DNA from: an uncultured Prevotellaceae bacterium
GTDB lineage: Bacteria; Bacteroidota; Bacteroidia; Bacteroidales; Bacteroidaceae
Assembly: GCA_946534585.1 (NCBI GenBank)
Contig: CAMNCV010000093.1
Span: 1 to 36,618 of the forward strand
Length of the DNA: 36,618 nt
Direction of reading: 5' to 3'
Each line of letters begins with the position of its first letter. Within the stretch, counting starts at the first letter, position 1. Positions 25,213-32,507 of the stretch are shown in pieces. Position numbers and translations under genes: made by a program. The notes under the pieces were generated by a model. That model saw nothing but the letters and a program-made list of their open reading frames with translations, was not told the origin of the DNA and made no database searches.

Positions 25213-26982
25213 TTATATCTCTTGCGTGGCTTCTACAAGCCATTGGCGGTCGGCTTCATCGCTCAGCAGTGGCAATAGCGCCTCTCTTACATGACTGTGG
25301 TATCGGTTCAGCCAGTGTATCTCATCAGTTGTCATCAGCGATACGTCAATGGGCGCAGTGTCAATGGGGCACAACGTGAGCGGAGTGAGGCGGTTCATGC
25401 TGTATAATCCCGTAGGGTTTTCAGCCTGTTCCACAAGCATCATATTCTCTATCCTTACGCCAAAGCATCCCTCTATATATACGCCTGGCTCGTCTGTCAC
25501 CACCATTCCCGGACACAAGGGTGCCGGTGTCCACGGCTGTCGGATGCCCTGCGGTCCCTCATGCACGCACAGTCGCCAGCCTACGCCGTGGCCTGTGCCG
25601 TGCATATAGTGTAATCCACCGCGCCAGAGTACTGAGCGCGCTACGCTATCAAGTTGCGTTCCGTTGGTGTTCTCGGGGAAAGGAGTGGTGGCAAGCGCTA
25701 TATTGGCCTTCAAGACGTGAGTGTATGCGTGGCGCATCTCTTTGCTTACAGGACCAAGGGCGATAGTACGCGTGATGTCGGTAGTGCCGCATGTGTACTG
25801 CGCCCCACTGTCAACAAGCAGCAATCCCTCTGGCTTCAGCGCAGCATTGGATTGCGGCGTGGCTGAGTAATGCACAATAGCGCCGTGGGCATTGTAACCG
25901 CTGATGGTGTCAAAGGATAGGCTTCGGAACTCTTTTGCTTCCTTACGCAACTGCTCCAGCTTATCGCTGACGCTGATTTCCGTCTGCCCTCCCGCCGCAA
26001 CGGCAGGCTTCAGCCATCGCAACCACTTCACCAAGGCTATACCATCAAGCAGCATCGACTGGCGGAAACCGCCTATCTCAACGGTATTCTTCACCGCTTT
26101 AAATGTCTGAACAGGAGACGGCTGGTCTATCACGTGTTTGATGTTCTTATACAGCGTGTGACACGTGACAGTGCTGTCGCATAGTATTCTGCTATCAATA
26201 GTTTGCAGTTCTTCCTGCAGTTTGGTGTACGGCTTGACAGCAACGCGTGCCTCCGACAATACTTTCTGTGCGCTATCGGAGAGTTTTCCGTTGCAATATA
26301 GCGTGGCATTGTCATGCTCCACAAGCAGGAAACTTACGAAAACTGGCGTCATAGGCAGGTCACTTCCGCGCAGGTTCAGCGTCCATGCCACCTCCATAAG
26401 GTCTGTGGTAAGGAAGGCATCAGCATGACATTGGGTCATCTTCTCGCGTATGCGCCGCAGTCGTTCCGTAGCAGTCTCACCCGTATATTCTTGCTCTATG
26501 GCGTATATCTCGCTCGCAGGAATGGCAGGACGCTCATGCCATATCATACGCATGGCATCGTAATTGGTGCGCACACTGACACCGATGCGCTGCATATCAA
26601 GCTGCAGTTGTTTCACGACGGAATACGAAGCGACCATGCCATCGACGGCGATGCAGGTGCCACCATTGGCTGACATCTTGCGCAGGAGCCACTCCGTGAC
26701 CGTTGGTGTGTCAGCCATTCCGTCCTTCATAAGCTGATATTCAGTGCCACTGAGTTGCTCTGCAGCCTGCAGGAAGTAACGCGAATCAGTCCAAAGAGCC
26801 GCCTCCGTGGCAGTCACCACCGCCGTACCAGCGGAGCCTGTGAAGCCGCTGACGTACTGACGTGCCTGCCAATGCGGAGCTACATACTCGCTGCCGTGCG
26901 GGTCGTTCGTAGGGAATATTATGGCATCAATGCCTTCTGCCGCCATCTCATGGCGCAGAAGGCGCAGTCGTTCGTTTATCAT
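25213..26982 (-). CDS. Xaa-Pro aminopeptidase (M24B)
   Basis: A 589-residue creatinase-like metallopeptidase that removes N-terminal residues before proline. Two N-terminal creatinase-like domains (1-about 300) precede the pita-bread catalytic domain. The five dinuclear metal ligands are in place: D391 in LLVDSG, D402 in TTDITRT, H465 in HGTGHGVG, E498 in TDEPGVY and E512 in RIENMM. The length matches the long, three-domain aminopeptidase P type. There is no signal peptide, so it is cytosolic. The start overlaps the GH97 stop as ATGA, so it is translationally coupled to a secreted glycosidase, which is an odd pairing. Confidence 0.95.
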   Translation of the reverse strand: MINERLRLLRHEMAAEGIDAIIFPTNDPHGSEYVAPHWQARQYVSGFTGSAGTAVVTATEAALWTDSRYFLQAAEQLSGTEYQLMKDGMADTPTVTEWLLRKMSANGGTCIAVDGMVASYSVVKQLQLDMQRIGVSVRTNYDAMRMIWHERPAIPASEIYAIEQEYTGETATERLRRIREKMTQCHADAFLTTDLMEVAWTLNLRGSDLPMTPVFVSFLLVEHDNATLYCNGKLSDSAQKVLSEARVAVKPYTKLQEELQTIDSRILCDSTVTCHTLYKNIKHVIDQPSPVQTFKAVKNTVEIGGFRQSMLLDGIALVKWLRWLKPAVAAGGQTEISVSDKLEQLRKEAKEFRSLSFDTISGYNAHGAIVHYSATPQSNAALKPEGLLLVDSGAQYTCGTTDITRTIALGPVSKEMRHAYTHVLKANIALATTPFPENTNGTQLDSVARSVLWRGGLHYMHGTGHGVGWRLCVHEGPQGIRQPWTPAPLCPGMVVTDEPGVYIEGCFGVRIENMMLVEQAENPTGLYSMNRLTPLTLCPIDTAPIDVSLMTTDEIHWLNRYHSHVREALLPLLSDEADRQWLVEATQEI

Positions 26983-28967
26983 AAGTTTATTATCATGCCG
27001 CCCATAGGTTGCAGTGTGACCTTCACATTACCCTTCTTATCTACCTTCAGCGACTTCTTCACAGGCACAGGAAACAGTTCTCCCTGCTTCGCCGGCTCGT
27101 CAACATATAGCGTTACGGTCTTTCCTGCAAACATAGGCAGGTTGAGAGTCATCGTCTTGGCAGTCTTCTCACCGTTTAATCCTGCTACGAACCATCGTCC
27201 ATCAGTAGATTGTCGTGCAAGAACTACGTACTTAGTGGGATAACCGTCTATGAAGGTCGTATTGTTCCAAGTGGTCGGAACCGTGCGGAGGAAATCGAGT
27301 TGAAACTGCTGCAGTTCCGTAAGGTTACTCTCCTGCAGGCATATACACTGTATAGAAGTCTGATTGACGATTGCTGCTGCCATCTCAAACGTATCGCTTG
27401 TATAGCGACGATGCCTGCTCTTGTTGTCGCGACTCATATAATGATTCATCATAGTGCCGCCCCAATCCATAGATGCTACGGTGTTACGACAGAAAGGATG
27501 CATGGTCAATTCGAAGCCTTCCTGCTTGGCATGGTGCTCAGAGAAGTACACGTTTTCCGAAGCTAAGACAGCCTCTGATGCCACGAAGTTAGGGTACATA
27601 CGCTCCCATCCGCGCGGCAGCGTGCAGCCATGGAATATCACTTGTATGCCATGGCGGTTGGCATCGCTGAGTATGTCCTCGTAAAGCTGCATGGTCTGCT
27701 GCTTGTCGCCACCGAAGAAGTCAACCTTTATGCCCTTAACCCCTATCCGTTCCATCCACGCCATCTCACGCTCACGGGCAATGGCGGTATTCATACAGCC
27801 GCGAGGACCTTGCGGAGCATCGTTGGCAAAGCCGTTGCTGTTGTACCAAAGCATGAGACTTACACCTTTCGACTGCGCGTAGCGACTGAGTTCTTCGATA
27901 CGCTCACGACCGATTTGCACGTCCCAGAAGCCGTCAACCAGACAGTATTCGTAGCCCATGGCGGCTGCCGTGTTGATGAAGGACACCTGATCATCGTAGT
28001 TAACGGAGTTGTCCTGCCATATCAACCACGACCAGGTATAGCGTCCAGGCTTATACTCTCGGCTTGGTTCATACATGGGTTTCACCACGTCGTAGGCGAT
28101 AGTTGTTTCGAGAATGGGTTTCAAGGACGAGCCTACAGTTATCGTGCGCCACGGCGTAGAGCCTGGCAGTATGATGGCAGGAGTAGCCGAACCCATTCCG
28201 TGGTTTTCCGAATCATGAGGATATGCTATGGTGTATCCCTTGCCTTCTGCGTAATCACTGAGGTGAGAACCGCAGTAGTTGGAACCCACTCCTGTCTCGC
28301 TTATGAGTACCCATCCATCATTTCCAATGCGGAAAAGACATGGAAAGGTATATCCCTGACCAAATTTCGACTTCTCATTGAGTGGCGCATCAGCCTTATA
28401 CTCTTCTTCATAGCTCGGCTTTGTACTCATCCAGCCTTGGTGATTGCCATCTATCTGCGGACATATAAACGAGGTAGCCGTAGTTGGAAGATTAAAACTC
28501 GTAGCCTCACTGAGTATCGTTGCGCGACGTGGTTCATCGCGGTTGGTGGTTGCAGCACCTGCAAAAGAATAGCAGTATGCCACATCGTTGTTGCTCACCT
28601 GCATGGTGAGTGTCATCATACGCTTTCCCGTGGCCGATGTAAAGTCAATCTCTGCCTTGTTAGCCACATAGTGATTGCCCGACGCCTTGGTGCCACGCAT
28701 GGTGTAGGTCTCGTCAATCTCAGCCGTGCGCACGTCATGCTGTGTCAGTCCCTGCGTATAATCGCCCATATCAGTGACCACACCAAGACGCGATGTCTGC
28801 ATCATATCGCGACCATCATAGCATACGTCATAAGTCAGAAGTCCGCCATGGCAGTTGATATCCACGCACAGACGACCATCGGGCGAGGTCACAGTAGTGG
28901 TCTCAGCCGAAGCAGAAATCCCTGCCATGGCAAGCATAAGAAATAAGGATTGTATTCTTTTCCTCAT
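26979..28967 (-). CDS. Glycoside hydrolase family 97 (alpha-galactosidase/alpha-glucosidase type)
   Basis: A 662-residue exported GH97 enzyme with a signal peptide (to about 21), an N-terminal beta-sandwich (about 25-285), a TIM barrel (about 286-560) and a C-terminal beta domain. YTWSWLIWQDNS and CLVDGFWD mark the barrel start. GIKVDFFGGD supplies an Asp (D416), and E465 in ASEAVLA is a candidate acid/base. An Asp on this strand is typical of the retaining GH97 subgroup that includes the B. thetaiotaomicron alpha-galactosidase BT1871, while the inverting SusB-type alpha-glucosidases use a Glu pair. An alpha-galactosidase is therefore the better guess. Calcium is usually needed. Confidence 0.92.
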   Translation of the reverse strand: MRKRIQSLFLMLAMAGISASAETTTVTSPDGRLCVDINCHGGLLTYDVCYDGRDMMQTSRLGVVTDMGDYTQGLTQHDVRTAEIDETYTMRGTKASGNHYVANKAEIDFTSATGKRMMTLTMQVSNNDVAYCYSFAGAATTNRDEPRRATILSEATSFNLPTTATSFICPQIDGNHQGWMSTKPSYEEEYKADAPLNEKSKFGQGYTFPCLFRIGNDGWVLISETGVGSNYCGSHLSDYAEGKGYTIAYPHDSENHGMGSATPAIILPGSTPWRTITVGSSLKPILETTIAYDVVKPMYEPSREYKPGRYTWSWLIWQDNSVNYDDQVSFINTAAAMGYEYCLVDGFWDVQIGRERIEELSRYAQSKGVSLMLWYNSNGFANDAPQGPRGCMNTAIAREREMAWMERIGVKGIKVDFFGGDKQQTMQLYEDILSDANRHGIQVIFHGCTLPRGWERMYPNFVASEAVLASENVYFSEHHAKQEGFELTMHPFCRNTVASMDWGGTMMNHYMSRDNKSRHRRYTSDTFEMAAAIVNQTSIQCICLQESNLTELQQFQLDFLRTVPTTWNNTTFIDGYPTKYVVLARQSTDGRWFVAGLNGEKTAKTMTLNLPMFAGKTVTLYVDEPAKQGELFPVPVKKSLKVDKKGNVKVTLQPMGGMIINL

Positions 28968-29085
28968 ATTGTTAGCATTGTATTGATTAGTTAGTAATAT
29001 CTACGTGAATTTCTCCCTATTCTTTATTGTTAAGCGTCAGTCGCCATACTCTTTACTATTCATGCCCTTACCATCCACTCTTCCC

Positions 29086-29838
29086 TTAGTTATCGCCCTC
29101 CACATAGTTTTCCATATACATATTCTCTCCATCGAAAGCGGCATAGGTGAAGAGCGAAATCCACTCTCCGAGCACCATCACTCGTGTCTGTTTGGTAATC
29201 ATCATGTCTATTTCTATATGCCTATGCCCGAAGATGAAGTAGTCAATATCGTGATGTTCCTTCAGATATTGCTTCGAGTAACGTATCAACGGCTCATGGT
29301 TTTCGCCCTGATATGGCACTTCCTTGCCATCCTTCCGCTTCATTCGCGAGTGCTTAGCCCATGCTAATCCGAACTTCACTCCGAGGTCAGGATGAATCCA
29401 CGAGAACAGTCTTTGGCACACCTTACTATGGAATATGGACCTGATCACCAAGAATTTCTTATCCTTGGCGCCGAGCCCGTCGCCGTGTGCCAGATAGAAC
29501 GTCTTGCCATGCAGTTCCACAGTGGCAGGTCCCGGGTGGAGTATCACGCCACATTCCTCTGCCAGATATGAGAAAGCCCAGATGTCGTGGTTGCCGATGA
29601 AATAGTGAACCTCGATACCCATGTCGGTCAACTCTGAGACCTTGCCGAGGAAACGCGTAAAGCCCTTGGGCACTACGCGCTTGTACTCATACCAGAAGTC
29701 AAACATATCGCCGAGCATATAGATGGCCTCTGCGTCTTTCTTTATCTCGTCAAGGAAGCGCACGAGACGCCTCTCCTGCATACGACGGTGTTCTATTGCC
29801 AGCGAACCGAGGTGTGCATCGGAAATGAAATATATCAT
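29086..29838 (-). CDS. lpxH: UDP-2,3-diacylglucosamine diphosphatase
   Basis: A 250-residue calcineurin-like phosphatase of lipid A synthesis. It hydrolyses UDP-2,3-diacylglucosamine to lipid X and UMP at the inner membrane. The metallophosphoesterase motifs are complete: SDAHLG (D7, H9), LGDMFDFWYEY, IGNHDIW, LAHGDGLG and FGHRHIE. The motif MFDFWYEY is characteristic of LpxH-type proteins. The ATG lies only 13 nt after the GH28 stop on the same strand, so it probably shares that transcript. Confidence 0.92.
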   Translation of the reverse strand: MIYFISDAHLGSLAIEHRRMQERRLVRFLDEIKKDAEAIYMLGDMFDFWYEYKRVVPKGFTRFLGKVSELTDMGIEVHYFIGNHDIWAFSYLAEECGVILHPGPATVELHGKTFYLAHGDGLGAKDKKFLVIRSIFHSKVCQRLFSWIHPDLGVKFGLAWAKHSRMKRKDGKEVPYQGENHEPLIRYSKQYLKEHHDIDYFIFGHRHIEIDMMITKQTRVMVLGEWISLFTYAAFDGENMYMENYVEGDN

Positions 29839-29851
29839 AATTCTGCTTTAT

Positions 29852-31258
29852 TTACAACTTTGCTGATACCGTAAGGCCATTGATGTTGATATCATGGCTA
29901 CGTCCTGTGCGCATAACCGGTTCGCCAGTCAGTCCCTCGAAGCGGCAGTTGCTGACGTTGATGTTATACACGTTGTCAGACTCCTCAAGTCCGTTGACGA
30001 GTATTCCGTATTTCGACTTCTTGCAAGTTACGTTCTCCATGAACACGTTGCGCACCGTAGGTATGTGTCCGCGCTCTGCAATTTCGTTGGGTTCATAGAC
30101 CAAATTGATGCGCATGACGGCCTCCTTACACTGTCCCACGCGTATGTTACGCATATAGATATTCTGTATTATGCCCCCGCGACAGGTGTTAGTCTTGATG
30201 CGCAAGACGCGGTCGAGGTGTGGCGAGTCCATGTCGCAATCCTCAGCAAACACGTTGTCGGCACCGCCACTGATTTCCGAACCTACCACGACACCGCCGT
30301 GTCCGTCCTCCATCTTGCACTTACGCACGATGATATTCCTACACGGTATGTTTGCCTTGCGCCCGTCGGCATTGCGTCCGCTCTTCAGGGCTATGCAGTC
30401 ATCGCCGGTGTGGAAGGTGCAGTTCTCTATCAATACGTCCTCGCATGATTCAGGGTCACATCCGTCGCCGTTAGGTCCTTCGTTGTAAACGTACACGCCG
30501 CGCACGGTAAGGTTCTTACATAGCAGCGGGTGCATCACCCAGAATGGTGAGTTGAGCAGTCGCACATCCTCTATCAGCACGTTCTCACAGCGCACGAAAT
30601 TGACCAGCTGTGGGCGCAATCCCTTGCCCAAACCAAACTTACGTTCGCTTGCCGGAGTACCATTGTCAGACATCATGAGCAGTTCGGCGCGCGTACCTTC
30701 CTTTGCCGTTCCCTGCCATTCGTCCACTCCATCGTGATAGCCATGCTCTTTCATGCCTTTCATATACCACCAGTTGCCGTCGTTATTTCCATTGCCATTG
30801 ATGGTACCCTGACCGCTGAGCGCAATATTCTTGCAGTCGATGGCGTAGATGCAAGGCTGGTAATTCCACAGGTCAAGTCCCTCCCAGCGCGTATATACGA
30901 GCGGATAGAGCGAACGGTCGAAAGCGAAGATGAGTTCTGCGTCCTTCTCTACACACAGGTTTACGCCTGATAGAAGCGTGACAGGACCGGTCATATAGCG
31001 TCCAGCCGGAATGACGACCTTGCCACCACCAGCCTTCGAACACTTAGCTATCGTCTTGTTGATGGCTTGCTGGTTCTGCTTCGCAGTAGCCGAAATCTTC
31101 ACCGGAGCGCGGTAAGTCTTGTCCCTGAAAGTAGGTGCTTTTATGCGGCTCTCTATCTGATGGTAGGTGGTGTTCCACGCTTCCTGAGCCAACTGCTGAG
31201 CCATTGCCGTAGCGCTGAGTGCGAGCGCTGCGATGATGGTGAGGATTTGTCTTTTCAT
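29852..31258 (-). CDS. Exported glycoside hydrolase family 28 (polygalacturonase-like)
   Basis: A 468-residue right-handed parallel beta-helix enzyme acting on pectic polymers, probably as an exo- or rhamnogalacturonan-type galacturonidase. A signal peptide (about 1-20) leads into an N-terminal segment and helical coils. The GH28 catalytic set is present: D265 in GPNGDGCD, D286/D287 in TGDDC, H320 in DGHGG, and R353/K355 in VLRIKT. Released galacturonate or glucuronate could enter the SDR-UxuA pathway of this window. A 140-nt leader with two 48-bp repeats and a sigma-ABfr -7 box lies upstream. Confidence 0.93.
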   Translation of the reverse strand: MKRQILTIIAALALSATAMAQQLAQEAWNTTYHQIESRIKAPTFRDKTYRAPVKISATAKQNQQAINKTIAKCSKAGGGKVVIPAGRYMTGPVTLLSGVNLCVEKDAELIFAFDRSLYPLVYTRWEGLDLWNYQPCIYAIDCKNIALSGQGTINGNGNNDGNWWYMKGMKEHGYHDGVDEWQGTAKEGTRAELLMMSDNGTPASERKFGLGKGLRPQLVNFVRCENVLIEDVRLLNSPFWVMHPLLCKNLTVRGVYVYNEGPNGDGCDPESCEDVLIENCTFHTGDDCIALKSGRNADGRKANIPCRNIIVRKCKMEDGHGGVVVGSEISGGADNVFAEDCDMDSPHLDRVLRIKTNTCRGGIIQNIYMRNIRVGQCKEAVMRINLVYEPNEIAERGHIPTVRNVFMENVTCKKSKYGILVNGLEESDNVYNINVSNCRFEGLTGEPVMRTGRSHDININGLTVSAKL

Positions 31259-31291
31259 TGATATTGTTGGGGATTTAATTTATAAAATGAT

Positions 31292-31405
31292 AATGCTTGT
31301 CAGCCATAAGGCTGGGGCATGTCTTCGATTTCTGAGTGCTTCTTCGCACGAAGAAATAATGCTTGTCAGCCATAAGGCTGGGGCATGTCTTCGATTTCTG
31401 AGTGC
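31292..31405. repeat. Tandem 48-bp leader repeat upstream of the GH28 gene
   Basis: Two identical 48-bp copies (31292-31339 and 31358-31405) are separated by 18 bp that hold a perfect TTCTTCG/CGAAGAA palindrome. On the minus strand each copy reads GCACTCAGAAATCGAAGACA, then a CAGCC-TTAT-GGCTG hairpin that also contains a six-codon ORF, MPQPYG (31300-31320 and 31366-31386). Both copies should be inside the GH28 mRNA leader. Confidence 0.9.
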
Positions 31406-31412
31406 AAAGTTA
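31404..31412 (-). promoter_or_regulatory. -7 box of the GH28-lpxH promoter
   Basis: TAACTTTGC on the minus strand is a full -7 match overlapping the edge of the second 48-bp repeat. Transcription would start near 31398, giving a leader of about 140 nt. The -33 region is A/T-rich without a clear TTTG. Confidence 0.5.
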
Positions 31413-31474
31413 CAAAAAAATTATCAGAATTAAGCATCCATGCGCAAAAATTACTAAAATATAGCCACCGTTTC

Positions 31475-31584
31475 GTAATCGCATAGCTATTGCGCAGTAA
31501 AAGCTACCCGATTACACTGTAAAAGCTATGCGATTACTTGGTAATAGCTATCTGATTACGTTGCAATCAGATAGCTATTACAAT
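31475..31584. repeat. 22-bp-period repeat array C (5 units)
   Basis: Five consecutive 22-bp units start at 31475, 31497, 31519, 31541 and 31563. Cores include GTAATCGCATAGCTATTGC, GTAAAAGCTATGCGATTAC and GTAATAGCTATCTGATTAC, and both orientations occur. Linkers are GCA, ACT, TTG and GTT. The array stands about 60 bp upstream of the GH28 promoter; no gene overlaps it. Confidence 0.9.
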
Positions 31585-31781
31585 GGGGTTATTCCGAGGT
31601 TACGTTAGAAACGTACCATCTTTCTCATATTCAGACTTTTATGCTAAATGTCGCGTTACGTCATATCTGGATGACAAAAAGCAATATTTTGAGGAAATAT
31701 GATGATAAGTCAACAAACCTGCACTTACTTTGACCTCAGTCAAAGAAATGGGGGTATAGCGTAAAATAACTGTTAAAAAAA
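31585..31781. other. Non-coding stretch with an inverted repeat
   Basis: No ORF, tRNA or promoter could be assigned here. The one clear signal is CTTTGAC-CTCA-GTCAAAG at 31728-31745, a perfect 7-bp inverted repeat about 35 bp upstream of the orphan promoter, possibly an operator. Confidence 0.45.
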
Positions 31782-31812
31782 TTGTGTGCGCACACAGTTT
31801 TGTGTAAATTTG
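31782..31812 (+). promoter_or_regulatory. Orphan sigma-ABfr promoter overlapped by a palindromic operator
   Basis: TTG at 31782-31784 and TAAATTTG at 31805-31812 are separated by 20 nt. A perfect 14-bp palindrome, TGTGTGCGCACACA (31783-31796), covers the -33 end, where a bound dimer would block or recruit polymerase. The transcript would start near 31819 and run to the terminator at 32181. Confidence 0.65.
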
Positions 31813-31857
31813 CACTCAGAAACGGAGAACAGTGGTTCTTACGTACAGGATAACAAA

Positions 31858-31911
31858 ATGTTTAACAAGAGGTTAAGCCTTCAAAGACTGACCGTCATCA
31901 GCAATGACTGA
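31858..31911 (+). CDS. Possible 17-residue leader peptide
   Basis: ATG at 31858 is preceded by AGGA at a reasonable distance and encodes MFNKRLSLQRLTVISND. It precedes the 29-residue ORF in the same putative transcript. It is short enough to be chance. Confidence 0.25.
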   Translation: MFNKRLSLQRLTVISND

Positions 31912-31982
31912 CGCGACGCCACGCCAAGCCGTGAGGCCGTGAGTAGAGATACCTCTTAAAAAGTTAAGAAAGGACAAAGATT

Positions 31983-32072
31983 ATGTTTACAAATGTAGCA
32001 ATGATGATTATGTGTTCAATGGTGGCAGTATCTACCATTTGTGGTTGCACTTCACTGATGCATCGCGCTTAA
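31983..32072 (+). CDS. Small ORF encoding a hydrophobic Met/Cys-rich 29-residue peptide
   Basis: ATG at 31983 is preceded by GAAAGGACAAAG, a better ribosome-binding site than most genes in this window show. The product starts MFTNVAMMIMCSMVAVSTIC and ends GCTSLMHRA: one hydrophobic segment, six methionines and three cysteines. It could be a small membrane protein or a truncated signal/lipobox peptide. It loosely recalls the short 'smalltalk' proteins of Bacteroidales, which end in a TSCM-like tail, but the match is too weak to assign. It is the only sizeable ORF between the orphan promoter and the terminator. Confidence 0.4.
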   Translation: MFTNVAMMIMCSMVAVSTICGCTSLMHRA

Positions 32073-32172
32073 GAACACGCTGAAAGCATCGCACGCAAAG
32101 TTCCTACTTTTCAGGATAACACACACATGAGGAACAATGCGAATGCTTTTCTTTGAAAATTAACCCCATCTT

Positions 32173-32230
32173 AAAATAAGGAGCGTCCTGTGATGACTTG
32201 TTCATCGCAGGACGCTCTGCTTATTTTTTG
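32173..32230 (+). terminator. Strong intrinsic terminator of the orphan unit
   Basis: A 16-bp stem (GAGCGTCCTGTGATGA at 32181-32196 with TCATCGCAGGACGCTC at 32202-32217, one G-T pair) is extended by AAAATAAG/CTTATTTT outside it and followed by TTATTTTTTG. It ends the transcript from the promoter at 31782. Confidence 0.85.
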
Positions 32231-32239
32231 TCGGTATTA

Positions 32240-32271
32240 TTTGCGTATGTGAGGAATATTTTGTAATTTTG
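32240..32271 (+). promoter_or_regulatory. Sigma-ABfr promoter of the tRNA-Arg gene
   Basis: TTTG at 32240-32243 and TAATTTTG at 32264-32271 have a 20-nt spacer, an excellent match. The start site is near 32278, about 88 nt before the mature tRNA. Confidence 0.75.
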
Positions 32272-32365
32272 CAGTCAATAAGCGGTATGAACCCGTATGA
32301 AGGCATGGCTGGCGCTATCAGCTATTGACTGATGGCTCGTCATTAACAGTCAGCCTACCGCATAT
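32272..32365 (+). other. Structured 5' leader of the tRNA-Arg transcript
   Basis: CAGTCAATA near 32272 can pair with TATTGACTG near 32325, GCGGTA near 32283 with TACCGC near 32356, and TGACTG with CAGTCA inside. The alternatives exclude each other. This is the tRNA precursor leader; it does not fold as a second tRNA. Confidence 0.4.
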
Positions 32366-32437
32366 GCCCTGATAGTTAAATGGATATAACAAGGCTCTCC
32401 TAAAGCTTAGTTCCGAGTTCGATTCTCGGTCGGGGTA
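32366..32437 (+). tRNA. tRNA-Arg (anticodon CCT)
   Basis: The 72 nt fold into a complete cloverleaf. Acceptor GCCCTGA/TCGGGGT has two G-T pairs, D stem GTTA/TAAC, anticodon stem AGGCT/AGCTT with loop CTCCTAA, T stem CCGAG/CTCGG with loop TTCGATT, and discriminator A at 32437. The anticodon CCT reads AGG. CCA is not encoded, so it must be added after transcription. Confidence 0.93.
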
Positions 32438-32453
32438 CTACGATTCAGCTATG

Positions 32454-32497
32454 AAAAAGAAATCAGCAACTTGACTGCAAGTTGCTGATTTCTTTTT
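32454..32497. terminator. Bidirectional terminator between tRNA-Arg and the flippase-like gene
   Basis: A perfect 20-bp stem (AAAAAGAAATCAGCAACTTG with its complement) closes on the loop ACTG. The A5/T5 ends give a U tract on both strands, so it can end the tRNA transcript and the minus-strand flippase operon, whose stop is 11 nt away. Confidence 0.9.
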
Positions 32498-32507
32498 CCT
32501 TTGATTT

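Noticed and set aside
27630..28946. 438-codon plus-strand ORF
   Set aside because: It lies wholly antisense to GH97, whose domains and catalytic residues are clear; the plus-strand translation is low in recognisable motifs and rich in Cys, Arg and His, as shadows are.
31475..31584. CRISPR array
   Set aside because: Units are contiguous with only 3-nt linkers and variable cores; there are no spacers of 25-40 bp, no identical repeats and no cas genes.
31819..31982. A known riboswitch in the leader of the orphan unit
   Set aside because: I could not match the conserved cores of TPP, cobalamin, SAM, FMN, glycine or preQ1 classes; only short local stems are visible.
32283..32361. A second tRNA before tRNA-Arg, suggested by GCGGTA/TACCGC ends
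   Set aside because: No T arm with TTCG/TTCA loop, no 7-nt anticodon loop and no D-arm GG pair could be placed.
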